From Clostridia bacterium (GTDB lineage: Bacteria; Bacillota; Clostridia; Christensenellales; Aristaeellaceae): a DNA stretch of 64,000 nucleotides. The notes below the pieces were generated by a model. It saw only the letters and a list, made by a program, of their open reading frames with translations. It searched no databases and was not told the origin of the DNA. The stretch lies in the NCBI GenBank assembly GCA_017395065.1, contig JAFPWH010000012.1:1-64000 (forward strand). Reading direction: 5' to 3'. Each line of letters starts with the position of its first letter. Position 1 is the first letter of the stretch. The position numbers and the translations under genes were made by a program. Of the stretch, positions 18,962 to 26,842 are shown piece by piece.

Positions 18962-20158
18962 ATGAAAACAGCCGTGATCGTGATCGGCGCTTCCTACGGC
19001 GACGAGGGCAAGGGGCTGGCCGCCTTCAGCGCGGCCGGGGCGATGAAGGGTCCGGTGCTCGACGTGCTCATCAACGGCGGCGCGCAGAGGGGCCACACGG
19101 TCGATCTGCCGGACGGACGGCGGCACATATTCCATCATTTCGGTGTGGGCGCGCTGTGCGGCGCGGACAGTCTGGCGGACAGGGACTTTATCGTGAACCC
19201 GCTTCTGTACCGGCAGGAGGCCGAGGCGCTTTCTAAGGATTGCGGTTTGACGCCGCGCCTTCTGATCTGCGACGACTGCCGCGTGTCGCTGCCCTACGAC
19301 ATGATTTCCGGGCAGATCATCGAAGAGAGCCTCGCTTCGAAGCGGCACGGCTCGTGCGGGCTGGGCATATTCGAGACGCGCCGAAGGTACGAGACCGATC
19401 CGGGGGCGCTGAAGTGGGGAAAACTCAGAAGGCTCGGCAAAAGGGAGTACTTCGCCTATTGCGAAGGGATCGTCAGGGAATACCTGCCCGCGCGCCTGTC
19501 CAAAATGAACACGGCGCCGGACGAAAGGTGGCAAAGGATCATTCTGAACCCTGCGCTTATGGAGAACAGCTACGAGGATCTGCGCTTTATGGCTAAGCAC
19601 AGCCGGGCCTTTTCCGATTGGCCGTCCGCCGCGAAAAACTACCGAAGCCTCGTCTTCGAGGCCGGGCAGGGGCTCCTGCTCGACGAAATGAACAAGGCGG
19701 ACTTTCCGCACCTTACGCCCAGCCGCACGACTTCGCAGGAGAGCGTAAAGCGCATCCTTGAGACCGGGCAAAGCTACGATGCGCGGGTGATCTACGTAAG
19801 CCGTTCCTACCTCACCCGCCACGGGGCGGGCCCCTTCCCCACCGAATGCGCGAAAGAGAAAATCAACGCGGATATGCAGGATCTGACCAACGTGCCCAAT
19901 CCCCATCAGGAAACGCTGCGATACGGCCTCATGGACACAAAGGCGCTCGTCGAGCGCACGCAGAGAGACTTAAGCGAAAGCCGCGCGCTGCTGCCGGAAT
20001 TGAAAAGTGCGATCCTGCTCACCCACTTAAACGAAACCGGCGGGCTCTTGGCGGGCGGCGAAAGCACAGAGGTTCTTACGAAGTGCTTCGACGAAGCGTA
20101 TCTGTCCTTTTCGCCCTTTGTGATCGAACGTATGGATGCGAAAACAGCCGCCCCGTAA
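18962..20158 (+). CDS. Divergent adenylosuccinate synthetase (PurA/PurZ-like) homologue
   Basis: 398 residues. The N-terminus VIVIGASYGDEGKGLAAF has the PurA P-loop with the catalytic Asp14, and GGAQRGHTV keeps the catalytic His45. LVFEAGQGLLLDEMNK and VSRSYLTRHGAGPFPTE match PurA segments EGAQG and TRVGxGPFPTE. After GPFPTE a PurA would show EFGxTTGRPRRCGW, the loop that binds the amino acid. Here it is replaced by NADMQDLTNVPNPHQETLRYG. So the GTP/IMP-side catalytic set is kept but the aspartate site differs. It is probably not the housekeeping PurA. A nucleotide-amino acid ligase with a different substrate is plausible. AAGGAGGG precedes the start. Confidence 0.8.
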   Translation: MKTAVIVIGASYGDEGKGLAAFSAAGAMKGPVLDVLINGGAQRGHTVDLPDGRRHIFHHFGVGALCGADSLADRDFIVNPLLYRQEAEALSKDCGLTPRLLICDDCRVSLPYDMISGQIIEESLASKRHGSCGLGIFETRRRYETDPGALKWGKLRRLGKREYFAYCEGIVREYLPARLSKMNTAPDERWQRIILNPALMENSYEDLRFMAKHSRAFSDWPSAAKNYRSLVFEAGQGLLLDEMNKADFPHLTPSRTTSQESVKRILETGQSYDARVIYVSRSYLTRHGAGPFPTECAKEKINADMQDLTNVPNPHQETLRYGLMDTKALVERTQRDLSESRALLPELKSAILLTHLNETGGLLAGGESTEVLTKCFDEAYLSFSPFVIERMDAKTAAP

Positions 20159-20170
20159 TGAGGCGGCTGT
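20140..20170 (-). terminator. Terminator of the first binding-protein gene, inside the PurA-like 3' end
   Basis: ACAGCCGCC (20144-20152) pairs with GGCGGCTGT (20162-20170). On the minus strand the hairpin is followed by four T. It spans the stop codon (20156-20158) of the convergent PurA-like gene, so the two operons share it. Confidence 0.75.
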
Positions 20171-20205
20171 CGCTTAGGCTAAACGCGCTTTATCGCGGTC
20201 GGCGA

Positions 20206-21885
20206 TTATTTCGCGTACTGGCGCTGATAGGCAGCGTTGGCGATGTCGAGGATATCCTGCAGGCCGAAGGACTCATACAGGTTCTTCTTGAACACTTCGG
20301 GATCGTCGAGGTCGCTCTCGTCACCAATGATGTACTTGGTGCGCTGCTCGTTGACGTAGGTGCGGATGGTGGACTGGTACTCGGCCAGCACCGCCAGTTC
20401 TTCGGTGGAGTAGGCCAGCGCGGGTACGTACACGTCGGCGCCGGGCTTGACCGCCTGATAGTAACCGGTGATGGTGTTCTGACGGACGGTGGCGTTGTTG
20501 TCCCAGTTGGTCAGGTTGCCCTCGCCGTCGTCGGCCACGTAGCAGTTCTCAAAGTCGACGTCGCCGGCATAGTAGGGCATATGCTCATACCAGTAGAGGT
20601 TGTTGACGGTCTGGTCGCGGATGTCGTTGTACATGACGTACTTCTTCTCGTGATCGCCGGCGATCAGGAGCTCCAGCGTTACGTTGGGATGCTCGGCCAT
20701 GTAGTCTTCCACATACATCCAGTTGTCGGGCTCGATGCCGTAGCGGCCGCGCAGATAGCCTTCCTCACAGAACTGGAAGTCGCCTACACGGAAGCACAGC
20801 TCGGGGTTCTTGGCCCAGGGCGTTACCATCCAGCAGGTCTGGGTGGCGCTGGCGGCATAAGCGGAGAAGTGCAGTCCCTCGGGGCCTACCAGGGGCTCGA
20901 TGGGATAGTAGCGCAGACGGATGGGATCGGTGGCCTGACCCATGAACGCGCAGGAGGAGTTGGTCACGACGCCGACGATATCCTCTTCGGCGCAGGCGAC
21001 GGCCTTCAGCGCGTCGTTGTTGTAGGTGAAGGAGTCGGGAGAGAGCAGGCCTTCGTCGCACAGCTGCTTGAGGTAATCGCAGGCTTCGAACCAGCCGTCC
21101 TGGATGTAGGAAACGGTCACGTTGCCGTCCGCGTCAAGCAGGAACATGTCGCCGTCGCCTTCAAATACGAAGGAGTTGGTCAGGAACTTGGTGGCGGTGC
21201 CGCCAAAGCCCGTGGAGGTGATGAACGGGATCTCGTCGTCGGGATCGCCGTTGCCGTTGGCGTCTTCCTCTTTGAAGGCTACGAGCATGTCGTAGAACTC
21301 TTCGGTGGTGGTGGGGAAGTCAAGGCCCAGGTTGTCCAGCCAGCCCTTGTTGATCCACATCTTGTACTTGGTCTCGTTCTGGGGCGCGATCTGGATTTTC
21401 GGCACGCCGAAAATCTGGCCTTCGGCAGTGGTGATCGAGCTGATCAGGTACTGCTCGGGATGCTTGGCGACCGCGGCGTCGCAGTTGACCGCGAGGCCCT
21501 CGGCGAAGAAGTCGCTCACGTCGCGGATGGCGCCCTGATCGGCGTACATCTTGGCGTTGGTGAGGCTGAGCTGATAGTTGATGACGTCGAAGTCCTTCAG
21601 CTCGTCCGCAGCGACCATGGCCGCGAACTTGGCGGCGGTGTCGGTGGTGGGCAGGAAGGTGAACTCAAGCTTTACGTTGCAGGATTCTTCGATCCACTTC
21701 GTATACTCGTTGTCCTCCCAGATGACTTTTGCGTTTTCCGGTGTGAGCACGCGGATGACTGCGGGCTCGGAGCCTGTCCAGATGGGCAGCACGCCGGGTT
21801 CGCTCAGGTCGCCGTCTTCGGCCACGCCCTGTACAAAGAACGTGCACAGCAGCGCAAGCACGAGCAGCAATGACAGTTTCTTCAT
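20206..21885 (-). CDS. Extracellular sugar-binding protein of ABC importer 1
   Basis: 559 residues, the large size usual for LplA/YtcQ-type binding proteins. The N-terminus MKKLSLLLVLALLCTFFVQGVAEDG is a Sec signal peptide with a likely cleavage after VQGVA. There is no lipobox cysteine at the cleavage site. The body has the family features WIEESCNVKLEFTFLPTTDTAAKFAAMVAADEL, then NKGWLDNLGLDFPTTTEEFYDMLVAFKEEDANGNGDPDDEIP, a segment reminiscent of Ca-binding loops seen in these proteins. It is the last gene of a permease-permease-binding protein operon on the minus strand. The AAAAAGGAGG site lies 11 nt downstream of a conserved inverted repeat. Ligand unknown, probably an oligosaccharide. 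Confidence 0.93.
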   Translation of the reverse strand: MKKLSLLLVLALLCTFFVQGVAEDGDLSEPGVLPIWTGSEPAVIRVLTPENAKVIWEDNEYTKWIEESCNVKLEFTFLPTTDTAAKFAAMVAADELKDFDVINYQLSLTNAKMYADQGAIRDVSDFFAEGLAVNCDAAVAKHPEQYLISSITTAEGQIFGVPKIQIAPQNETKYKMWINKGWLDNLGLDFPTTTEEFYDMLVAFKEEDANGNGDPDDEIPFITSTGFGGTATKFLTNSFVFEGDGDMFLLDADGNVTVSYIQDGWFEACDYLKQLCDEGLLSPDSFTYNNDALKAVACAEEDIVGVVTNSSCAFMGQATDPIRLRYYPIEPLVGPEGLHFSAYAASATQTCWMVTPWAKNPELCFRVGDFQFCEEGYLRGRYGIEPDNWMYVEDYMAEHPNVTLELLIAGDHEKKYVMYNDIRDQTVNNLYWYEHMPYYAGDVDFENCYVADDGEGNLTNWDNNATVRQNTITGYYQAVKPGADVYVPALAYSTEELAVLAEYQSTIRTYVNEQRTKYIIGDESDLDDPEVFKKNLYESFGLQDILDIANAAYQRQYAK

Positions 21886-21912
21886 GGAATGGTGCCTCCT
21901 TTTTATTTATTC

Positions 21913-21929
21913 AAACGCTTAAAGCGCTT
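21913..21929 (-). promoter_or_regulatory. Conserved inverted-repeat element before binding protein 1
   Basis: Minus strand AAGCGCTTTAAGCGTTT, 27 nt before the start codon. The identical 17-mer occurs at 40478-40494 before binding protein 3, and a shorter related palindrome at 30646-30661 before binding protein 2. The CGCTT/AAGCG arms are inverted repeats. Confidence 0.75.
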
Positions 21930-21948
21930 TGAATTTCATTTGTTTTCT

Positions 21949-22878
21949 CTATCCCTTGAGAGCTCCCAGCATCACGCCCTTCATGAAGAAGCGCTTCACA
22001 AAGGGATACGCGACCAGGATGGGGGCGCTCGATACGATGATCAGAGAATACTTGAGCAGGTCCTGCAGGGCCTGGTTGCCCAGAATGTCTTCCTCGGAGG
22101 TGACGGATTCGGGGTCGAAGCTGTTCTGAATGAGGATCGTGCGCAGGATGATCTGCAGCGGCTGAAGCTCTGCCTTCGTCAGATACAGCCAGGGGTTGAA
22201 GTAGTCGTTCCAGTGGCCGACGGCGTAGTACAGCGAAAGCACGGCCATAACGGTCGTCGAAAGCGGCAGGACCATCGAGAAAAAGTAGCGTATGTCGCTG
22301 CAGCCGTCGATCTTGGCCGCCTCCTCGATGTCGGTGGGGATGTTCTGCATGAAGGTGCGGCACACAATCAGGTTGTACACGCTGATGAGTCCGGGGATCA
22401 GAAGCGCCCAGATCGTGTTGAGCATGCCCAGGTTTTTGAGCAGTATGTAGCCGGGGATCATGCCGCCCGAAAACAGCATCGTGAACATGAACAGCATGAT
22501 CACGGGCTTTTTGAGCGGGAGGTTGCGCCGGGCAAGCGGGTAGGCCGCCATAAAGGTCATCGCAAGGTTCAGAATCGTTCCGAACACGGTGTAGAAGATC
22601 GTGTTGGCGTAGGCGCGCCAGATGCCCTTGTAGGTGAACACCGCCGTATAGCCCCTGACGTTGGGTTCCACGGGCCACAGAAGCACTTTGCCCTTGCCCA
22701 CGGCGTCGGGCGAGGAGAACGAGGAAACGACGATGTTGATCAGCGGCACCAGTATGATCAGGAAAAAGATGCCCAGGATCACGTTTACGATGAAATAGTA
22801 GACCTTTTCGCCCCTGGTGATGCCGATTTTGTTGTTCGGCTTTTTCTTAACAGGTTCCTGTCTCACAGTCTGACTCAT
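21949..22878 (-). CDS. ABC sugar permease 1B, YtcP/MalG type
   Basis: 309 residues with six predicted transmembrane helices, the first around 27-50 (YYFIVNVILGIFFLIILVPL). The ATPase-contact EAA loop reads IEEAAKIDGCSDIRYFFSMVLP, and the C-terminus ends AYPFVKRFFMKGVMLGALKG, as is common in the YtcP/MalG group. It pairs with the LplB-type permease encoded 13 bp upstream and with the binding protein downstream. AAGGGAGG precedes the ATG at 22878. No ATPase gene is present in the locus. Confidence 0.95.
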   Translation of the reverse strand: MSQTVRQEPVKKKPNNKIGITRGEKVYYFIVNVILGIFFLIILVPLINIVVSSFSSPDAVGKGKVLLWPVEPNVRGYTAVFTYKGIWRAYANTIFYTVFGTILNLAMTFMAAYPLARRNLPLKKPVIMLFMFTMLFSGGMIPGYILLKNLGMLNTIWALLIPGLISVYNLIVCRTFMQNIPTDIEEAAKIDGCSDIRYFFSMVLPLSTTVMAVLSLYYAVGHWNDYFNPWLYLTKAELQPLQIILRTILIQNSFDPESVTSEEDILGNQALQDLLKYSLIIVSSAPILVAYPFVKRFFMKGVMLGALKG

Positions 22879-22891
22879 GTTTTCGCCTCCC

Positions 22892-23842
22892 TTACCACAT
22901 GCCCGAACCGTTGATGCGGTTGGAGATCGAATTGACCAGGCTGATCATGGTCAGGTTGATGATGGAGTTGAACATGTTGATGGCGGTGGAATAGCTGAAC
23001 TGCATGCCACTGTCGGCCTTCAGGCCCACCTTGTACACGTAGGTCGATATAACCTCGCTGGCGTTCATGTTGGTGTCGTTCTGCATAAGGAACGCCTTGT
23101 CGAAACCGATGTTCATGATGGAGCCGCAGCGCAGGATCAGCGTGATCGTGATCGTGGGGATGATCGTGGGAAGGTCGATGTAGAAAATGCGCTTCCAGCG
23201 GCTCGCGCCGTCCACGATCGCGGCCTCGTGCAATTGCGGGTCGACCGCCGAGAGCGCCGCCATGTAGATGATGGAGCTCCAGCCTGTGCCCTGCCAGACG
23301 CCCGACCAGATGTAGAGGTGGCGGAAATTGCTGTCGCCCGTAAAGACGTGCAGGCTCCATTTGCCGCCCATGAGAACCACCAGGTTGTGCAGTATGCCCG
23401 TATAGAAATCGAACACGCGCATCAAAATACCGACCATGACGACCACGGAAATGAAGTGGGGCATGTAGGTAACGTTTTCGATGGCGCTTTTCCATTTTTT
23501 AGAGCGCACGGAGTTGAGCAGCAGCGCGAAGATGATCGGGATCGGGAAACCCACGACGATGGAATACAGCGACAAAACCACCGTGTTTCCGACGGTCCTT
23601 GAAAAATAGACGGAGTCGAAGAATTTCCTGAACTGCTCGAGCCCGACGAACTGGGAGCCCCAGATGCCGTCGGCGGGCCTGTAGTTTTTGAAGGCGATCT
23701 GCGCGCCGTACATCGGCCCATATTTGAAGATGATGAGCCAGATCAGCGGGAGAATGAGAAACAGGTACATCTGCCTGTTTTCCACGATGCGCCTCAAGTA
23801 CGTTTTGCCGTGCTTTTTGTTGTTTGCAAGAGCGCCCGTCAA
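22892..23842 (-). CDS. ABC sugar permease 1A, LplB type
   Basis: 316 residues with six predicted helices; the start MTGALANNKK uses TTG at 23842, supported by AGGAGGG eight bases upstream. Typical LplB signatures are IIFKYGPMYGAQIAFKNYRPADGIWGS near the N-terminus, LHEAAIVDGASRWKRIFYIDLPTIIPTITI as the EAA loop, and a C-terminus ending INGSGMW. It is the first gene of operon 1 (permease, permease, binding protein). A promoter lies at 23916-23944. It probably imports a complex oligosaccharide or aldouronate-type sugar, by analogy with Bacillus LplABC and YtcQP-YteP. Confidence 0.95.
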   Translation of the reverse strand: MTGALANNKKHGKTYLRRIVENRQMYLFLILPLIWLIIFKYGPMYGAQIAFKNYRPADGIWGSQFVGLEQFRKFFDSVYFSRTVGNTVVLSLYSIVVGFPIPIIFALLLNSVRSKKWKSAIENVTYMPHFISVVVMVGILMRVFDFYTGILHNLVVLMGGKWSLHVFTGDSNFRHLYIWSGVWQGTGWSSIIYMAALSAVDPQLHEAAIVDGASRWKRIFYIDLPTIIPTITITLILRCGSIMNIGFDKAFLMQNDTNMNASEVISTYVYKVGLKADSGMQFSYSTAINMFNSIINLTMISLVNSISNRINGSGMW

Positions 23843-23915
23843 AGCTTCTGCCCTCCTGTTTTTATTGCACCGGCCGAAAAGAATAAGATCGCTGCGGTCG
23901 TTACTTACAGTAAAT

Positions 23916-23944
23916 ATTTAACCACATATGTCCCATTTTGTCAA
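23916..23944 (-). promoter_or_regulatory. Promoter of sugar-importer operon 1
   Basis: On the minus strand TTGACA (23939-23944), a 17-bp spacer, then TTAAAT (23916-23921). It lies about 75 bp upstream of the TTG start of the LplB-type permease. Confidence 0.7.
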
Positions 23945-24020
23945 GCTTTATTTTGTGCAGATTATCAAATTTTATAACTGCCGTTTAGTTACAGGCGCGC
24001 AACATACCGGTTTTGCGTCC

Positions 24021-24059
24021 AAAAGCGCCGAAGCGGGCCTTTGCCCGCTCCGCTTCGGC
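24021..24059 (-). terminator. Terminator of the GH63-like operon
   Basis: On the minus strand GCCGAA and GCGGGC pair with GCCCGC and TTCGGC around a short loop (arms 24027-24038 and 24043-24059 with a small bulge), followed by GCTTTT. It lies directly after the GH63-like stop. Confidence 0.7.
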
Positions 24060-24066
24060 CGGGCGC

Positions 24067-25767
24067 TCACATGAACAGCTCTTTGTTTTCGCTGATCATG
24101 GCGCAGTACAGCGCGCTCGTCCAGCCGTAATCCCTTATGGCCTGATAGCGCACGCGGGGGTCGTAGGGCTCGATGGGGCGCCCCTTGCGGCGGATGCAGC
24201 GAGGGCTTACGCGGCCGTCGGGATCGTACATCTCGTAAATGACGCCGTCGCGCAGATAGTACAGGGCGACCTCGCGCACGGTCTTTTTTATGATCTCGTC
24301 AGCCTGCTGCGTAAAGCCGTACTTTTTCAGGCCCTCGCAGATCATGTAGTTGCAGTTGAGCCACACCGCGCCGCGCCACATGTCCGCGTCGAAGGAGGGA
24401 TCGCTCCTGGAGATGCTGGGCAGGGGCAGATAGGTGTCGAAGGAAGAAGCGTCCTTCAGCTTTTCGGACAGCACGCGCGCGTTATCCTCCGTCGCCGCGC
24501 CGCAAAACAGCGGCAGGAAGCTCGCGACCGATTTGACCTTGTGAAAGTCTCCGCCCGGCACGCGGTCGTAGTAGAAGCCGTCCTTTTCGTCCCAGAGGCG
24601 GCCGTTGATGGCCTGTTTCAGTTCCGAAGCGTATTTTTGCCAGTCCCTGTCCGAGCACTCCCCCGTCACCTCGTCTATGCGCGCCATGGCCGAAGCTTCG
24701 TTGAGCATAAAGCAGCTGAAATCGATGCACTCCATGACGCTCACGTTGTCGAAGCGGGGAGAGTTGTCCATGCCGCTTTCGTCGGCGCGGCAGTTTTCAC
24801 TGTTCGTGTTCACATGCCAGCAGAACAGCCCGCTTTCGGGATCGCGGCGGTTTCGGATGTTCCATTCGAGGTACTTTTGCAGCTTGTTCTTTATGTCGCG
24901 AAGGAAGTCTGCGTCTCCCGTCCTCTCGTACAGTTTTACGGCAGCCCAGGCCAGCAGCGGCGGCTGCGTGATGTCGGAGGTGAAGCTCGGGCGGGCAAGG
25001 TGCGGAATAAACCCGTCTTCCCGCTGAACGTCCAGGACGCTGAGCAGCGTGTCGCGCGGCAGCGTCTCGTCCAGCAGGAAATTGCCCAGCGAATGAAAGG
25101 CGCTGTCCCACAGCCAGAGCCAGCGGTGCGGCAGGCGGTTGGGCGTCGTCCAGCGCTGGCGGAACTGCCCGTCGGCCGTATAAACCTGCGATTTCATGAC
25201 GGAGATGCATTTGAGGAAGGTGAGCGCCAGCGCCTCGTCCTTCGGGCACAGGGGCCCGAAGCTTTCGAAGAAGGCGATGCGGCCGGCGCACAGCGCTTCG
25301 ACCTTCTCGCGCGTCACCGGCGCGAAATCGCCCAGCGAGAACGAAAACAGCGTTAGCTCCCCCTCGTCCCTGCGCCAGAAGTGGAACGCGGAGGTGCCGC
25401 ACACGAACACGGAGCCGTGCTCCGTGCGGGTCTCGTTGATCGCCCGAAGCGACCTTAGCTGCACGCGCCCGCGCCCGCACAGGCCGACGATCGTCTGCTG
25501 GTCGAGGAAGGTGAGCAGAAAGGGCGTTTCCATGCCCTGCGCGTCCTTCAGGCGCGCCTTGATCACGTCCGAGGCGACGGCTTCGTATTGGATATCCTTG
25601 ATGCCGTCCAGAACCACGTACAGGTCGAACAGCTCCCTTGCGTGGATGCGCACGCCCAGCAGATCTCCCAGCAGATGTGCGTTCAGGCAGCTGTAGACCC
25701 GGCACTCACCGTCCATGCCCGAAAACGCGAACAGCGCGCCCTGGCCCCAGATGTCGGGAAGCCTCAT
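24067..25767 (-). CDS. Alpha-glycosidase of the (alpha/alpha)6-barrel type, GH63-like
   Basis: 566 residues. After an N-terminal beta-rich region (about 1-180) comes a barrel domain with RWLWLWDSAFHSLG, ITQPPLLAWAA, SGLFCWHVNT, ESGMDNSPRFD, WDEKDGFYYDR and DMWRGAVWLNCNYMICEGL, ending in YGWTSALYCAMI. These recall GH63 and related GH37/MGH enzymes, where Asp and Glu in the LWDS and ESGxDxSPR regions are the catalytic or binding residues. There is no signal peptide. Substrate could be an alpha-glucosyl or mannosylglycerate-like disaccharide. It is the last gene of a three-gene operon and overlaps the metallophosphoesterase by 4 bp. Confidence 0.8.
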   Translation of the reverse strand: MRLPDIWGQGALFAFSGMDGECRVYSCLNAHLLGDLLGVRIHARELFDLYVVLDGIKDIQYEAVASDVIKARLKDAQGMETPFLLTFLDQQTIVGLCGRGRVQLRSLRAINETRTEHGSVFVCGTSAFHFWRRDEGELTLFSFSLGDFAPVTREKVEALCAGRIAFFESFGPLCPKDEALALTFLKCISVMKSQVYTADGQFRQRWTTPNRLPHRWLWLWDSAFHSLGNFLLDETLPRDTLLSVLDVQREDGFIPHLARPSFTSDITQPPLLAWAAVKLYERTGDADFLRDIKNKLQKYLEWNIRNRRDPESGLFCWHVNTNSENCRADESGMDNSPRFDNVSVMECIDFSCFMLNEASAMARIDEVTGECSDRDWQKYASELKQAINGRLWDEKDGFYYDRVPGGDFHKVKSVASFLPLFCGAATEDNARVLSEKLKDASSFDTYLPLPSISRSDPSFDADMWRGAVWLNCNYMICEGLKKYGFTQQADEIIKKTVREVALYYLRDGVIYEMYDPDGRVSPRCIRRKGRPIEPYDPRVRYQAIRDYGWTSALYCAMISENKELFM

Positions 25768-26789
25768 ACCGATCCCTCCGTTATGTCTTTTATATAAACC
25801 ATGCGCGTATCGATCTGCGCAGGATCCTTTTCATAAATATCGAATACGCGGCCGCCGCGCAGCCTTTCCCGGTCGCCGTGCGGGTCGTAATCGCGGCAGC
25901 CGTAGGCGTGCAGGCCGACGCTGCCGTCGTAGCCCATCCGTATGCCGCAGTAGGTGCCGTCGAAGGTGTTGATGTGGTCGTGGCCGGCAAAGATCGCCTT
26001 TACGTCTCCGCGCTGAAGGATCGCCGCGAACAGGCCGCTGTTGAGCTCCGAGGCGCTGATCCCTTCGTTGAACTCCCCCACCGTGCCGGTGCGGCCGGCG
26101 TTCATCACCAGCGCGTTGAATTCCGGCAGCGGGATGTGGAGCGCCATCAGCGACGGAAGCTTTCTGCCCAGCGCGTATTCGAGCTCCTTTGAGCGCGTCC
26201 AGTACCACATAATCTGCTCGAAGCGCACGAATTCCCAGTCCGACCCGGCGTTCAGGCGCTTTGGAAGCAGAAGCTCCCAGTACGGGTTTTTTACGCCCTC
26301 GAACGGGACCGAGGGCATGCCGAAGTCCTGATGGGAGTCCAGCGCCCAGACGCCGAAGGCGGGCAGGCCGTCCGCGCCGTATACCGGCAAAAAGTAATTG
26401 CCCACGCCGGGAAGGTCTTCCTCCCCCGCCTTGCTCAGGCAGTTGGGGCAGGCTTCGTAGCCCTGCTGTTGGTATTCCTTGGACACGTCCGGGGAAATGT
26501 CGTGATTTCCGAAAACGTGCGCCCAGGGCAGCGCGCGCCTTTCCATCGGCGCGGAAATGTCTTTGAGCAGCAGGTCGAATTCGGCCTTCGTCGCCTTGCC
26601 GGTCGTGTTGTCGCCGCCAAGCAGCACGAAATCGGGCTTTGTGTATTCTATGAGCGTTTCCATGCCCCGGATCGTCGCCTCTTCCCGGGCGGGAGAATAG
26701 TGCAGGTCGCTCATCATCAGTATGCGGAAACGGCCGTGCGCGTCAAAGCGCAGCGGCTTTTTGCTTATGCAGAACTCCGGCAAACGCAT
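25764..26789 (-). CDS. Calcineurin-like metallophosphoesterase in a glycosidase operon
   Basis: 341 residues from MRLPEFCISKKPLRFD, where GGGAGGAAA precedes the ATG at 26789. All five metal motifs are visible: MSDLHYSP, LGGDNTTG, HVFGNHDISPD, MALHIPLPEF and FAGHDHINTFDG. The family includes PhoD-, purple-acid- and GpdQ-like phosphodiesterases, and cytoplasmic location is likely because no signal peptide is seen. It is flanked by the GH127-like gene upstream (53 bp gap) and the GH63-like gene downstream (4-bp overlap). A role in removing a phosphate or phosphodiester group from an imported glycan is possible but only inferred from context. Confidence 0.88.
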   Translation of the reverse strand: MRLPEFCISKKPLRFDAHGRFRILMMSDLHYSPAREEATIRGMETLIEYTKPDFVLLGGDNTTGKATKAEFDLLLKDISAPMERRALPWAHVFGNHDISPDVSKEYQQQGYEACPNCLSKAGEEDLPGVGNYFLPVYGADGLPAFGVWALDSHQDFGMPSVPFEGVKNPYWELLLPKRLNAGSDWEFVRFEQIMWYWTRSKELEYALGRKLPSLMALHIPLPEFNALVMNAGRTGTVGEFNEGISASELNSGLFAAILQRGDVKAIFAGHDHINTFDGTYCGIRMGYDGSVGLHAYGCRDYDPHGDRERLRGGRVFDIYEKDPAQIDTRMVYIKDITEGSV

Positions 26790-26842
26790 CGTATTTCCTC
26801 CCGGGCAATTCGATTTCCGGTTTTTTGCGTAAAACGCGCGTC

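Noticed and set aside
18962-20158. Assignment as PurZ with a phage 2-aminoadenine (Z) genome pathway
   Set aside because: The catalytic Asp is kept in GDEGKG, whereas canonical PurZ is reported to have Ser there, and no DatZ, MazZ or DpoZ-like gene is nearby. A relationship to PurZ remains open.
16750-20158. A prophage or integrative element
   Set aside because: No integrase, terminase, capsid or tail gene, no tRNA attachment site and no flanking direct repeats are visible. Only the one regulator-like protein suggests phage ancestry.
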